From Amborella trichopoda (taxonomy: Eukaryota > Streptophyta > Magnoliopsida > Amborellales > Amborellaceae): a stretch of DNA of 64,000 bases. Position numbers and translations under genes: made by a program. A model generated the notes under the pieces. The model had not been told where the DNA came from. It saw only the letters and a program-made list of their open reading frames with translations, and made no database searches. The DNA lies in the NCBI RefSeq assembly GCF_000471905.2, contig NW_006495906.1:2021215-2085214 (forward strand), given 5' to 3'. The stretch's first letter is position 1, and every line of letters starts with the position of its first letter. Below, one piece after another: positions 21,780 to 35,281 of the stretch.

Positions 21780-24250
21780 TGGCTTCTGGGTTCTTTAACC
21801 CGTTTATCCGGATCGAGGATTTTCTTATCCCCGCATTCGTGGGCATCCCCTGGGAACAAGTTCCTCAAACGACGTTTCTAACTTTCCTTCTGAGCAAAGA
21901 CCTAGTGTCTAACTCCTAGTTCTTAACCTGGATAGGCGTGAAGAGGGACTTAAAGGTCCTTAACTCCCCATCTCCTAGCCCTGGTGGAATTTCTATCAAG
22001 GCACCCAACATTGGTATCACATCTACTGCCACTCACAGCATGCAATCTGCCACCGGCAAGTCACTTGTCGGTCATATTGTCGAGGTACGCCGGAAGGCTA
22101 CCCAATCCCTTACTATGAACAGGTCGCCGTAAGGCTTCCCCCCACATTCCTGCACCACCACGAGTCTCTACCCTTAGAGGCTCAACACATCAAGGCGAAG
22201 ACCCTGGGACCTTCACTCTTACACACACTATAAGGGTCGTTGGTCATCCACTCGAGCCACACCTCGGGGCAACCCTTATGTTACCTCGAGTCAACGTCCT
22301 GGATCAAGCCTCCTAAGGCTAGGTCCTACACACATTATGCATATGCATCCCACTCCTCGGGGCAATGCCATTGCTGCACTAATCCAAGCACACGGGAGAC
22401 GACTCCTTCGTCCTCCTACCTAGCACACACTAGCGCACTCTGTAAGACGTAGGATTCCACCTGTTCTTTATCAAACACCTACTTGCGATTTTCGGCCTCC
22501 TAAGGCTAGACCACTTGCTCGAGCCTGGGTTGACCCCAAGTCACCCGCGATCCTTCTTCAAGGGATGTACACGCGTCCCCGTCCTAGACAACCCCTCACT
22601 CCCGACTCAGGCATCTTCATGAGTCAACCCTTCATTTGACTGCCCCTCTGCTTTTGGGCAAGCACCTCTTGCCCTGGTACTTGAAGACCTTCCCGAAGAG
22701 TACCATCTTGAACCAACCCTTCCAAATCGGTCCGCATAGAAAGCCTGTCACTCCACCATGGCGGGTCACGACAATAGTCTGCAAGCTCAGGAAACAATCG
22801 GGGCACTAGTAGCTCTCGGACCAATACCCGGGGCAACCAACAGAAAGGAGAGATCAATGCGGCTGTCACTGTAAGCGACCCAAAGAAGGCTCCGTCTCAG
22901 ACTTTAGACCTCTCCAAAGGGGGTAAGCACAACAAAGATAACACCTCAGGCAGGCAAGCAATAACAGTCGTACAATCTGCGAGCCTTAATCGAGATGATT
23001 ATTGGACCAGGCATAGGAACAAAGTCTACCCTTTTGATAAGGAATGGGTCCCTACACTACTCCGATTATTACTGTAACAAAACATGATCGAGCTCCCAGA
23101 GACCAAGTTTCCTGATCAGGTCAGACTCGATTCCCACATGAATCACTGTGCTTATCATCGGAGGATAACCACCCCACAGAGTTCTGCTACACGTTAAAAG
23201 ACATTATCGAAGCCCTAAACCAGAAGGGTCAGATAGAACTTGAAGAGCTAAAGAAGGCATTCGGGGCAGCAGAAGCCTCCCACCCAGTGACAGTCTGCCT
23301 GATCTCATTCGCGCGTTGTTCATTATGATGCTTCAAGAAGGCCTCATCACACCAAAACCGGCAAGGCAGCCTCGACGCCTTTCTCAGGGAACCGAGAACT
23401 ATTGGTGCCCATACCATCAGATATGGGGCCACGACATGAGCGAATGCTCCAGTTTCCATGATATAATCGTGAAGAAAATACATGGATGTCGAGAGTCTTA
23501 TAATGTTCTAGAAAGAGATCCCCAAACCACTACTCCACTGGTACTAGAGGAACGCCTGACACATGTCTTGGGTAAAGATGACTCAGATCCTGCTGAACCC
23601 TAGACTTTCCAACCATGGATAGTCCATCACGGGCGGAGCAGACTCAAGTCCTTAAGGTGAGAGGCAGTTCGTCAAGCTAGGTTTGTCCATAAACCTAGGG
23701 AGAATGATCTACCAGTGCCAATGAAAACCAAAACGCGATGGACACCAAGGGCTGCTTGCTAGAGAAACAAGACGACTCAACCGTCAGTTGAGCAGGAATT
23801 TCTCTGGCCTCTTCCCACATTGCTAACTTTACTGGACTTTATCCCCGGCGGGATCATCCTTCCTTCCTCGCCTCGTCAAAAGGAGGTCCTCGAGCCATCT
23901 TCTACTCAGAGTACGTCCAATGAGGGTGACAATGTTAAAAGAACTCCTGAACGGTCTAAGCAGGGGAAGAGCCTAAAAGATACCCTGCACACGTCCAACT
24001 CTGGTGACGACGTAAAAAGCTACCCAGATCAGTCAAATGAGGAGAACGACCTTAAAAGTCCCCCACTTGCTTACCCCTCTCCTTCTTCTTCTTCTTCTCA
24101 TCCTTCCTCTTCTATGTCTTCTGCAGGTACAACCTTGAAATGTCCAAAATTCGAGGCTCTTGATAGAGAACTTGAAGGAACCAATATAAGCAAGACGCAA
24201 CAGAGGCAGTTGAAAACGATGTTGGCCCAGGCAGCATGATTCTTAACAGT
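21780..24250 (+). pseudogene. 5' coding zone and gag remains of element B
   Basis: Begins with MASGFFNPFIRIEDFLIPAF (21780), matched by element A at about 62,690 on the minus strand (MASGFFTLFIWIGDFLI). A knuckle WCPYHQIWGHDMSEC of C-x2-H-x4-H-x4-C type lies at 23406-23447. Serine-rich and lysine-rich stretches (24060-24120) precede a phrase LDRELEGTNISKTQQRQLK that is also present in A. The family role is RNA packaging. The zone is reduced and broken. Confidence 0.7.
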
Positions 24251-24455
24251 TGTTGACATCGTAGCAGCTCGAGCTAAGATACAACTATCTTCTCCCGTTA
24301 AGAAGCACAAGAAGTCAAAGCCAAAGAAACCCCAGTGTCCTCTTGAGCCCGACTCTGAGCAGAGGTTGGGAGAATCAAGAGGGCAGAGCTTCTATTTTCA
24401 GGAAGCTTGCCACAGGGTGTAGGTCTATGAAGTATCAGCTAGCACATGGCAAACA

Positions 24456-25411
24456 TTGCAGACACCCATACCTTCTTGTAACATTCAAATTGAATCCCTA
24501 CAGCTTGATATGCTTTCCATGTTTGAGGTTGACCCTTCCGTCCCTCGGTTCGAGAAAGGTGCAGAGATCATGACTTACCCTGGAGCCCTTTTGGAAGCAG
24601 AGATGTCAGAATCGTGGGTCTATGCACTTGAGGTTATTGAAAGGACCTTTGAAACCAATGATGAGGAGTCGCAAGAGGCCCCAGAAGAATGGGAAGAAGG
24701 CGGTCAAGCCATAACCGATGAACTCGAGCAGATAAATCTAGGGAATGAAGCCGACCCCAGATGCACTTTCATCTATGCAAGTATGTCGTCAGAAGAGAAG
24801 GAGAACTTTACTGCCTTCTTACAAGTAAACCGAGATGTCTTTGCCTGGCATTACCATGAGATGCCTGTTTTGGATCCTCAAGTCGCAGTTCACCATCTCA
24901 GCATCGATACCTCTGTCAAGCCCATCAACCAGAAATCAAGAAGGTTCAGACCTGACCTCGAAATACAATTAGATGCAGAAGTGACTAAACTTGGGCAAGC
25001 CAGCTTCATTCATGAAGTCCAGTACCCAAAATGGCTGGCAAATGCTGTTCCAGTCAAGAAGAAGAGTTGTCAAATTAGGGTTTGCACTGACTTCCGTGAC
25101 CTAAAAACTACATGCCCCAAGGATAACTTCTTATTGCCATTCACATATATGCTCTTTGATTCCACGGCTCACTGTCAAATCTTCTCCTTCACGGATGGAT
25201 ACGCTGGGTATAATCAGATACGAATGGCACCAGAAGATGAGGAAGCCACTGTGTTCTTGGCTCCAAAAGGGGTCTTCTTTTACACAATGATGCCTTTTGG
25301 ATTGTTTGACGATATTCTTCTTAGATATGTGGACGCGCAAGAAGCAAATAAGGTCCTGGAAGAAGCACACTCAGGAGTCGTTGCAAGTCACGCGTCACCA
25401 TTGGTTACTGC
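24456..25411 (+). pseudogene. Reverse-transcriptase remains of element B
   Basis: Ty3/gypsy RT of Tat type, closely matching A's copy at 47.1-48.0 kb. Recognisable parts are the N-terminal HYHEMPVLDPQVAVHHL motif, the QKSRRFRPDLE and KWLANAVPVKKK palm/finger motifs, CTDFRDLKTTCPKDNF, FSFTDGYAGYNQIRMAPED and the TMMPFGL motif. The last ~30 codons resemble the start of an integrase rather than more RT. LTR2 follows with almost no space. The copy is reduced and inactive. Confidence 0.8.
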
Positions 25412-26664
25412 TGTTTGAACACATTTTTCAGCACCTTGGTCCTTGATGCGAAATAAAGAGGAAGCATGTCAACAAAGCCTTGACATACAATGGAATTCTT
25501 GATAGTCTCAGAATTGCCCCAGAATTGGTAGAAATCTTCCTAAGCACTTTAAAAGGCCCCGACATGTCTAAGGCAGTGCATACAAAGAAACAATCTCAAA
25601 ACAATCAGTCTCTAGCACCCCGTAACAATATTTCCATTTTTGGTGAGTCAACTTACTGTGGGACTACCGCCATGGGATCCGGCATAGTAAAAAACCCATA
25701 TGGGTAAAGTTTCAGCGTAATCGAACACTTCAAGTTAAAGTTATGGGTAAAATACGAAAAAGGGGTAGGCCGCACACTATTCTCCGTATGGCCGGCCGCA
25801 CACTATTCCCCGTATGGCCTTTCTGCACCAAATCATCATTAAAGGTGATTGTTTTTACAGTCTCGGGCAGTGACTTTTGGGAGCCATATCTCATTTGTCC
25901 CGAGTTAAACCGTGCTCAAATTTTTTGACCGTGTTCTTCTCATCAAGACGAGCGTTTCGATATGTGGCATGTCCCGTGATGACGCCCCTGCAGAGAGAAA
26001 ATCTAGGGAGAAATTGCTGATCCGTGAAGAAAGTCCAAAAAAATCAGCAACATCACGCCTTGCTCGAGCGGCCAAATCACGGTGTTCGCACATCAGATTG
26101 ACGTGAGACAAGTTCCATCGCGTGCGTAAGGTCCATGGCAATCATTCATGACGAATGGTCAGATTTCACACACGAAGCTAATACAATGACTATAAATTCC
26201 AGTGCAGTAATTCCAGATTCCGGCAAAAACTCCAAAGTTGCGAAATCTTTGTCTGGACACGAAATCAAGCTGTGTTTGTTGCCACGCGATTGTGACGGTA
26301 TGCTCAGCACAATACAGCAAAGAAATCATTGAAAAACTTCAAGAAACAAATGCACTATTGATCAAAAGTTTCCAATATTCGTGCAAATTTCGAGTCGGAT
26401 GATCGTGGCCAAAAAACGTGATCCGTGGTTCGAACTGGTTACAAATCGATCGCCATATCGAGCCCTATATGTAAACAATCATCTTTTTGACAAACCGGCA
26501 TCAAAACAATCCCGAATCATCCACGAAAGATCACACATGTTCTAGGGCAGTAGTAGGGACCGTTTTTTAATTCAATGTATTGTTAGACAGGGGCAAAACA
26601 ATCAGTTTATACCAATTTTTAGAATTTCTTTTAATTCAGTTAAATCTTAATTTTCAACAAGGTT

Positions 26665-27890
26665 AATTTTGAACAAAACGGGTTAATTTCTTCCCGTCGT
26701 CACGACCAACCGCTCCCCTCTCCTTTCGCAACCAGCTAGTTCACCATCACCCTTCTCTTCACTTACTTCCTGAGGTACCACCACCCTGCTGCACCACCAT
26801 CGCAGCCTCGTCGTAGCCATGCCCCGCCTCTCTTCATTCGCAGTCGAACAGCAACCAGCGCCATCTTGCGCTCTCCTCTCTCTGACCTTAAGCAACCTCG
26901 CCCACTACCCATTTTCAGCTCTGTAACAGGTAAGCTTTCTCACTCTAGAAACCCACAAACCAAGTGCCCATTTCTTTTCTTTTCGTTCCTTTCGCTGTTT
27001 TTCGTCTCACAAAAAGAAAACCCATAACTTTCTCTCTCTCTCTAGAACCTCCCTCATTGCGTTCTCTTTTTTCGTTTTGGCTCTCGTTTTCGTTTCTTCG
27101 TCCACCCTTCCTAATCCCAAAAAAGGAAACAAAGAACTCTCGCATCTTTCTCGCTCTCTAAACTTCATAACCCGAACCCAACCCCCCCCCCCCCCCAGGT
27201 CTTCCTTTTGTTTCGTCTCAAAATTTCGTGGCCTTTTTTTCTCTTTGTTTCGTTTCATGCCCATTAGTTAGTTCGTTTCCCGACCTCCTCACTTAAAGCC
27301 AACAACCCAATGCTGTAATAGTGAACCCACCTTCTCCTTTTGACCATAATTAAACCTTTTCCTGTTATTATTATTTATTCCATCTCACTTCATTTCTTTT
27401 ATGACTTACTCCATTTCATTTTGTTCAATCTTCTTTTAGTTCCCTATCTCATTTTATTTTATGAACCTCTTTTATTTTATTTTTCTTTCATTTATTTTAT
27501 TTTCCCTTGACCAATGTTATTTTTTTTATTTCACTCACTCTATCCTACCATACCTTACTCTCACTCCATTCATTTAGTTTATTTAAATTTAATCATCTCA
27601 TCTCAACTTATTTTCTTCTATTTTATTTTACTCCACTTCATTTTATTTATTTTACTCCACTTCATTTTATTTATTTTATTTCACTTCATTTTATTTTAAT
27701 TTATTAATTCTAACTCCGCTTTTCTAAAATTTTATTTTAATTCATCACTCTCATTTCATCTCATTCTCTATCACTCTCATTTCACCATCACTTTTATTTA
27801 CACTTTCGTTTCTTTTTTTTTTGAAAACCTAGCGAGAGTCGAGCTAGTTTTCATCTCTTCTCTTTCTCTTTATCGTTTGTTTGACTAGAG
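26665..27890. other. Non-homologous block inside LTR2
   Basis: About 1.2 kb without counterpart in the other family LTRs. It contains a GC-rich start, a strong splice-donor-like ACAGGTAAGC at about 26926, a run of about 15 C at 27183-27198, and a long tract of TTATTTTATTTCACTTCA-like repeats (27360-27710). No protein is recognised. It may be another inserted repeat or a captured stretch of host DNA. Confidence 0.4.
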
Positions 27891-30800
27891 GGCAGGCTGA
27901 GCCTCGTGCTGTTATGCTGGTTCCGTCGTCTAGCCGTAATGCCATTGTGCAGGTCTAAGTTACCATGCCCATCCTACTGCCACGACAGACTAGCCAACAT
28001 GACAAGTTGGTCCGTGTGGTTCCATCATCTAGTAGTAATGACGTTGTGCTGGTATGAGTTACCGTGTCCGTCTAACTACCATGCCGGGTCAATCACCGTA
28101 CCGATCTAGCCACTATGCTAGCCTAGTCGCCTGGTCAAACTTCTTCTCTCACTTTCACTTCACCTAGTAAAGAGGTGAGGGACCTATGCCCCAGTTGTTT
28201 ATACTTCTAATGTGTACGTGTGTGTGTGTTTACAAGAAAGGAGAAATAAGTCAAGGGAGGCGATTCCAAACCGGCCATAGGCTAGGGTTATTTTCCAACG
28301 TGATCTAAATGGGAGCCCACGTCACGACCCCGCCACCTGACCCCTCGCAGGAGGGCGACAGAGCGCAGGATCGCCATCAGAGGTCTCGAATGTCACTCAG
28401 GTTGGAGTGGCTCAACGCATATGATAGGCGGAATCATAACTAAACCACGAAAGAAAAATTAAAACTCCCACCAGAAACATAAAAAAAGCTGGATAAATTA
28501 AAACCAAAAGTCATATCCAATATCCAGAATATTACAATGCATCCAAGGCACTACAGGCCCGACCACAAAATACATACCTTCACAAGACAACAATTGCAAG
28601 GCCGACGACTAACAAAGACCTGCACAAAAAACATAAATCCACTCGTCGAGCGTAGGCTTTCAGTCCGTCAAACACGATCACCTCCCACCGTCCTCGACCT
28701 ATAGCAGACAATCTACAAGAGTGGAAGTAAAGGAATGAGCTAAAAAACCCAGTGAGTAGATCCCAACATCATGCCTCCCAGGCTATACCCATAATATCAC
28801 AACAAGGCTCAAGGTTCTATGTCATACTCATAAACAGGAGTCATGCATCACAATTATGTCACAAATATGGAATGATGCTTTTCATGGTCAAGCAGGTACA
28901 ATATATGATGTCAAATAACACAAACACACTAGCAATCTATCAAATTCAATAGATTAACACAATCAAGAGAGCATAACAGGATCAATAGACACTAACCCAC
29001 TCTTTAGCCCTATCCAACAGGCCAACCATAAAATCTCATATCGATCACATATCTCAAGCGATGCGATATACGCAAAACATGTCGGACAGTCACACATCAC
29101 TTCGGGCGCACCTCACAGGTATCGGTTACATAGTCGGGCCCTGCAATACTCTCAAAGCAAGCACCTCACTAATATCAATCAGTCACATATCTCAGGCAAT
29201 ACAATACGCACAAAGCATGCCAAGAAGTCACACAAAGCTTATCAGCTCATGCGCACCTCATGAAAAGTCACATGTCCCAGGCAATGCGATACGCACAAAG
29301 CATGTCGAGAAATTCCCATATCACTAAAGATGTCACCATGCCATAGCTGGCCATGTAATGCGCTTAAAGCACACCACATAACTCAGTATGCTGACACCAT
29401 CATTCACACCATAGTGGCAATTTCACATATATCACATAATCAACATAGCTCATCTCATAAGCATTTTCTGATTCGGAGCATTCATGGTGCCATAGAATGA
29501 TCTACATAGCCCCTGATTTATCAAGAATCTCAACTTAGTCAGAACATGATAATAGGAGAAAACACAACTATCTCTCATTCAAAAGTGGCTCGGAGTCAAT
29601 TGACCACCATTTGATCAGTCAACACTTAGGTACAATATAACCCACAGTTCTGGAGTTCTCTACATTTTACTAACAGTGACATGTCCCTCTTAATAAAAGC
29701 ATAACTCTCAATCTACAGGGAATATCAAGATGGTTCCAACATGCAACTTTAAGCCAACATAATGATCTTTCAAATGGAAGAGGCTTGGGAGCAATATAAC
29801 TCCATTTGGTCAGCCAAAACCTATGGCAACAGGAGTTACAGTTCTGAAATTCAGTAAATCTGCTAATCAGTGACATGCCTCCATAATTTGGATCATAACT
29901 TCACAATTATACAGAATTAGAACCAGGTTAAAACATCAAAGTCACAATAGACTCATATATGTTTCAAATGGCTATGATTTTGTGTCATTTGGACTCTAAT
30001 AGGTCAGGCAAAGTCTCAATGCCAAAGAGGCAATGTTCCTGAATTATTACAGTCCTCTAACAGTGACATATATGCACAAATTGATGTATATCTTTCAAAC
30101 TATCAAGAATCTTAACTAGACATAAACATTAAACTTAAAGTAGACTCAGAGATATTTCAAATGGCTATGTTTTGTGGTACTTATGCGATCATTTGATAGG
30201 ACAACAGTGAGTCATAAAAACCTCAATTTTCCTGGGAATTCCAAAGTCCGGCCAAAACATATTCCAAAGATCAAAGCATAACTTCTAAACTACAGAAGAT
30301 AACCACATGAAACTAATTCTAGCTTAAACAATACTCACAAGAGTATAAAAAACCCAATTTTTAAGCTCAACAGAAACTACAACAATTCCTAACACTTCAT
30401 ACAAAAAAACCCAATTTCTAGAAAAACAGAGCACAAAATACATTCATGCTATCATATTCTTTCTACCCAATTTCTATACAATCTCATGCCAAAACTAATT
30501 CTTAAATTCAAGCTTCATTCATGCCTAAATCATGCTTCGTACATGCTTGGATTCATGTTTTATACATGCTTGCATTCATGCTTCATTCACACATAATTCA
30601 TACATCATTCATGCTTCAATACATGCTTCATACTACACTAACATGATCTACTTACCTCACAAAAACTCCAAGTTTACCCTGCACCGAGCTCCTCCTCAAA
30701 GGTCAAGCTCCCAAAGCCTGAGGCTTAAGTGTGGGAGAGAGAGAGAATGTGGGAGAGGGTGAGAGAAGAGCAAAATCTCATAAGAGATGAGGACGGCTTA

Positions 30801-30808
30801 ATTTATAA
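30801..30808 (-). promoter_or_regulatory. TATA box of element D
   Basis: TTTATAAAT on the minus strand, followed by a CT-rich leader (CTCTTCTCTCACCCTCTCCC). This supports reading D as an LTR transcribed on the minus strand. Confidence 0.5.
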
Positions 30809-31029
30809 AAGAGGAAATGCCAGCAAGTGACAAGTGGTGTGCAAGAGTTCACAAGTGGCATACATGGGCACACATGGTCAACCAGTGGCAACTCATGGCA
30901 CATTAACAACAAGGAAAGGATAAAAGGTGCATAAAAGAAGAGGAAGTCCCCTGGACCACCCTATGCAGCTGCGCCCGAAGGCCCACAATGTACACGACAT
31001 CTCACACACATGGTGAAACACAGCCGTCG

Positions 31030-31370
31030 CTAGCCCCTCTCTCTCTACAGCCGAAGATAGCATGCACGACGCTAACTCCTCTACACAGCCGGTGATAACA
31101 CGCACAGTGCTAGCTCCTCTACACAGCTGGCGATAACATGCATGGAGCTAGCTCCTCTACACCGCCGGTGGTTCTCATAATTCTGCCGACGTTGGCACAA
31201 CTCAGCCGGCGCTGACACTTCTCCTCCTACACAGCCGGCGCTGGTCACAACTCAGCCGTACTGGCACAACTCAGCCGACGTTGACACTTCTCCTCCTACA
31301 CAATCGGCGCTGGTCACAGCTCAGCCGGTGCTGGCACAACTCAGCCGGTGCTAACACTTCTTCTTCCCTA
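31030..31370 (-). repeat. Minisatellite near the start of element D
   Basis: Tandem imperfect phrases of ACAACTCAGCCGGCGCTG type, about 20 bp long, grouped in higher-order units with TTCTCCTCCTACACA. At least ten copies, with interspersed GATAACACGCACAGTGCTAG units before 31150. GC-rich compared with the rest of D. Confidence 0.75.
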
Positions 31371-31627
31371 TCCCGCCATGCCTTCTAACTGGCTGAGGAA
31401 AGTTTGGGTCATCACAACCCATGCGAGCTAGCCTAAGAGTGTCACGGACCCATGTGAGGTAAGTCGCCTTACGACCCAAATTCCTCTCTCACCGGTTGGT
31501 ACTCCTGCCCATGTCTTATTTACATGTTTCTTGAGAGAGCGATCTCATGTCCCGGGTTCCTTTGAAACCCGAGATACGTGCCGTCAGATCATCTAAATCC
31601 GAAGGGTGAGATCGAGGCACCTAACCG

Positions 31628-32735
31628 ACCGCCCTTTACCAACCCCAGATATCATCGTGCACGATCACAACAGAACACGATTCATCACTGTTCATCAAAG
31701 GATAGAGCAAGCAAAACCCGCGCATGATTAAAGCTAGACGCATCATGTTGTTAGCCACATGTGACCAAGGCACTGACTAGAGTCGCTCTTGACTAGCACC
31801 AATTGTGTTTCTAAGGCATCGTGTTTGCTATGTTTCTGAGGCCTGGCGCCCGCTGTGTCTCCTAAGGCTAGCGCCGGTTGTGTTTCTGAGACCCAGCGCC
31901 GACTGCATATCTTAAGGCTAGCGTCGGCTGTGTTTTTGAGACCCAGCACCGGTTGCGTATCTTAAGGCTTGCGCTGGCTATGTTTATGAGGCACAGTGCT
32001 GGCTAGTGTCGGTTGTGTTTCTGAGGCACAACGCCAGCTGTGTTTTCAAGTCCCCTTGCCACCGTGACTGTTTAGCTCCTGGTGACCCTTCGTTCCCCTG
32101 TGCTTCTTCGGCTACCGTGACCCTACGGTTGCTCAAGACTCATCGTCTCTCCGGTGATTGCGTACATTCTCGAGGCTCCTCATCTTCCTGCAATGGATCG
32201 AAGTCCCAACGTGACTCTTCGCCTCCCCACGACTAATCGACCATAAACTGCATGGTCTGTGCTACATGACCCTAAACTGCCAAGCCATGGTCCAAACAAT
32301 ATGACCTTAAGCTATAGCAAAGGTCTAGTTGCACGACCTTAAACGGTATGGTCCAAGCTGCATGATACTAAACTGCAAAGCCACAGTCCAAGCTATATGA
32401 CCTTAAAAACTACAGTGCACGTCCTGACCACACAACGTTAAACTACTTTGCTCAGGTCAAGGAGGCATGACCATAAAAATGCCCCCACACATGCACACAC
32501 GCCCTTTACATGCGTTTTCACGCACGCCTTCCCTAACCGACCCGTTCGTGTACACGTACCACCTTCATTACCTCCCCAGTGAGTCTATTCACTTCATCAC
32601 CCTCCATCATTCCCCAATGAGTCTCACCCAGGCTCACATAATGGCGAACCATCCCCTCATCCATACTCGCCGTCAGTTAGTAAGTTACCACTTTTCCACC
32701 CACTATTCATACATCATCCATCCTTCATAAGCGGC
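31628..32735 (+). repeat. 3' zone of B between LTR2 and LTR3, with two tandem arrays
   Basis: 31785-32050 is a minisatellite of roughly 50-bp units built from TGTGTTTCTGAGACCCAGCG and TATCTTAAGGCTAGCGTCGG. 32235-32470 holds degenerate copies of the 35-bp unit seen at 3996 (ATGGTCCAAGCTGCATGA type). The zone matches the pre-LTR zones of A and C. No coding sequence is seen. Confidence 0.7.
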
Positions 32736-33999
32736 TATTGGAAGACATTTTTCATCATCATGGGTCCCCGATGCGGAATAAAAGAGAGAAGCCAGTCAAT
32801 AAAGCTTATCATACAATCGAGTCTCAGAATAGCCCCAGAACTAGTCAAGACCTTCATAAAGACTTCTAAAACTCTCCTACCAAGTTTTGTCGCATTCCGA
32901 CTAAGGTAGTGTAGACTGAAGAACAGTTTCAGTAAAATCAGCCTCTAACACCCTGAAACTATATTTTCGGTGTGTCAAATTACTGTGGGATCACCTCCAT
33001 TGGATCCGGCAAGATTGAAAATCGTTAGGGGTCATATTTAAGCTTAACGGACATTCCAGGAAGAAGTTATAAGCAAAATACCAAAAAGGGGTAGGCCGCA
33101 CACTATTCCCGTGCAGCCATCTTGCAACTAAGCTCCATTATAGGGGCAGTCATAAATAGTAACTTTTGATGCTCATATCTCGCCCATCTCAAGTCGAATT
33201 GTGCTCAAATTTTGTGAGCATGTTTGTCTCTTCAAGAAGAGCTTTTCGATATGTGGCACGCTACATGATGATACCAGCGCATGAAGAAACGCTAGAGAGA
33301 ATTTGTTGATCCATGAAAAAAGTTGCAAGAAAATTAGTAGCGTCGCGCCTCTCGCGAGCTGCTAAATCACTGTGCTCGTCAACCTGATCGACATGAAACC
33401 ACTTGTATCGTGTGCGTAGCATCTATGGATATCACTGTTCCGAACCCCGTAGATGATGAACGGTCGGATTCCACACATGAAGCCGATGAAATGACTGCAA
33501 ATTCTGGCACCGGAATTCCAGATTCTGGTCAAAACTCCAAAGTTGCAAAATCCTCTACGGACACGAAATTGAGCTGCGATTGTTGCCACGTGATCTTGAC
33601 GGCATGCTCAGTGTAATCCAGCAAAGAAATCACATAAAAACATCAAGGATCAAGCACACTATCGATCCAAAGTTTCAATATTCATCCAAATTTCAAGTCC
33701 CATGATAATGGCTTAAAAACACAATCCGTGGTGGTATCAAATCGATCGTTATGCCGAGTCCTTTAAGAAAACAATCATCTTTTGTTCAAATAGGCATCAA
33801 AACAACTCTGGATCATCCATGAAGGATCACGCACGTTCTAGGGCAGCACATGGTCTGTTTTAGAATTCCATAAATTATTAGGAAGGGGCAAATTAGTCAT
33901 GTTTCACCCATTTTTAACATTTCTTTTAATTCTATTAAATCTTAATTTTCAGCAATTAGGTTTAATTTTTATCAATCCACCCATGCTTGAGCACAACTC

Positions 34000-34009
34000 T
34001 ATATATATC
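34000..34009 (+). promoter_or_regulatory. TATA region of LTR3
   Basis: TATATATATC after CACCCATGCTTGAGCACAAC and before ACCATTGTACGC, at the same place as in the C LTR. A purine-rich GGAGAGAGAGAA block and a CT-rich leader (34158-34230) follow. Confidence 0.55.
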
Positions 34010-35281
34010 ACGTACTACCATTGTACGCTGACCCTTCGCCAAAGAGAATTTTTGTTTAATAAAATTCCCATTCCTTTTTATTTTTGGGTCATGTTTGGAG
34101 AGAGAGAAGAAGGAGAGAGAAAATTTTGGATCAGTACCCTTAGAATCAAGGTAAATATTTCTCTCTCTTCTTTTCTTCTCTTCTTCTCTTTCTTCTTCTC
34201 TCTCTTCTTCTCTTTCTTTTTCTTCTTCTTCATCTGAGCTTCTCTCAGAGGCCATGCATGACAGTCGCAGTGTCATGCTTGCCCTTTTCTTTCTTTCCCC
34301 TCCTATGGCTTCATAAGTCGTGCATGGCGATGGCAGCGTCATGGGCGAGGTGCTTTCTCTTCCTCTTCATTTGTCTCTGCCCCTCCGCAAGAAGCACACG
34401 AACGGAGCTTGCAGATGAAAATAGGTGTTGTCGTGACCCTTTGTGGGCAGCGATAGGCATCGCTATCTATGATAGGCACGCAACAAGGGAAGACCCTTGA
34501 GGGAGGCAATAGACATCACCATTCACGAAGCTTTCTTCGCGCGCTCGGTGCCTATCGCCATCGGCGAGCTTCCTTCATGTGCTCGATGCTTATCGTCGTC
34601 CGCAAGCCTCTATCGTGGGCTCGGTGCTCATCGTCGTCTGCAAGTTTCTCTTACATCCCACGCTCATCGCCTTGTGCCTCAGAAGGAACTATCGTCGCTC
34701 GCTTCACAAATGGATATTGCTGCGTGCTTCACAAGAGGCTATCACCGCCCGCGAAGGGGTGTACTACCTTCTCGTGTTGCTAACGGCGATGCCTAAAGCT
34801 GTCTGTAGTTCACTGTTCGCTCTCCAGCCGTGAGTAATAGTGTCTAGCACCATCCAAGGGCCGTGACACTGCTACTTCACTATTATGGGTGGTGATGCCT
34901 AGCACCGTCGAGACCCCATCGCTTCATCGTCTCGTGCCTTCTCTTCATTCTCTTCTCACTTAACTAGCGGTAGACTCGGTTTAGTACTACCATTGAGGTC
35001 GAGCTGTCGAGCAGTATTACCGTCGTGCTGGTACTGAGTACCATACCTGTCTTGCTATCACACCAGATTATGACAGTCATATCGACCTTGATTTTGAGTA
35101 ATATTGCCGTCGTGCTGGTCCTGAGTACCATGCCCGTCTTGCTACCACTCCGAGTCGATCACTGTCCAACTAGCATGCTAGTCTCGTCCCTTCATCAAGT
35201 TCTCTTCTCTCTATGACCTTTATTCGAACCATCGACTTCATCACCCTAACACATTCTTTGCCTTATGAATGTGCATTGCCC

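Larger units (their letters stand above)
28321..31417 (-). mobile_element. Element D: probable solo LTR of another Ty3/gypsy family
   Basis: About 3.1 kb with no coding domain. The plus-strand left end is GTCACGACCCCGCC. The right end, on the minus strand, begins TTGTGATGACCCAAACTTTC. These are LTR-type ends (TGTGATGACCC to GGGTCGTGAC) common in plant chromoviruses. It splits LTR2 of B exactly within a conserved phrase, and CCCAC (28316-28320) and CCCAT (31418-31422) flank it as a likely 5-bp target duplication. A minus-strand TATA box and a minisatellite lie inside. A non-coding LARD-like element cannot be fully excluded. Confidence 0.65.
25412..31627 (+). repeat. LTR2 of element B, interrupted by solo LTR D
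   Basis: Starts TGTTTGAACACATTTTTCAG and ends near GAGATCGAGGCACCTAACC. The LTR lies in two parts, 25412-28320 and 31418-31627, totalling about 3.1 kb. It lacks the 56-bp hairpin array. Stem H1 is decayed (~28170), while the CGGGTT/AACCCG stem at 31553-31573 is kept. Part of its middle (about 26665-27890) does not match the other LTRs. Confidence 0.75.

Noticed and set aside
24456-25418. An intact host gene with a 320-residue open frame
   Set aside because: Its motifs are those of a Ty3/gypsy reverse transcriptase and it lies between LTRs of element B.
27183-27198. Poly-C run as a telomeric or i-motif structure
   Set aside because: A single short run with no repeat register; ordinary homopolymer.
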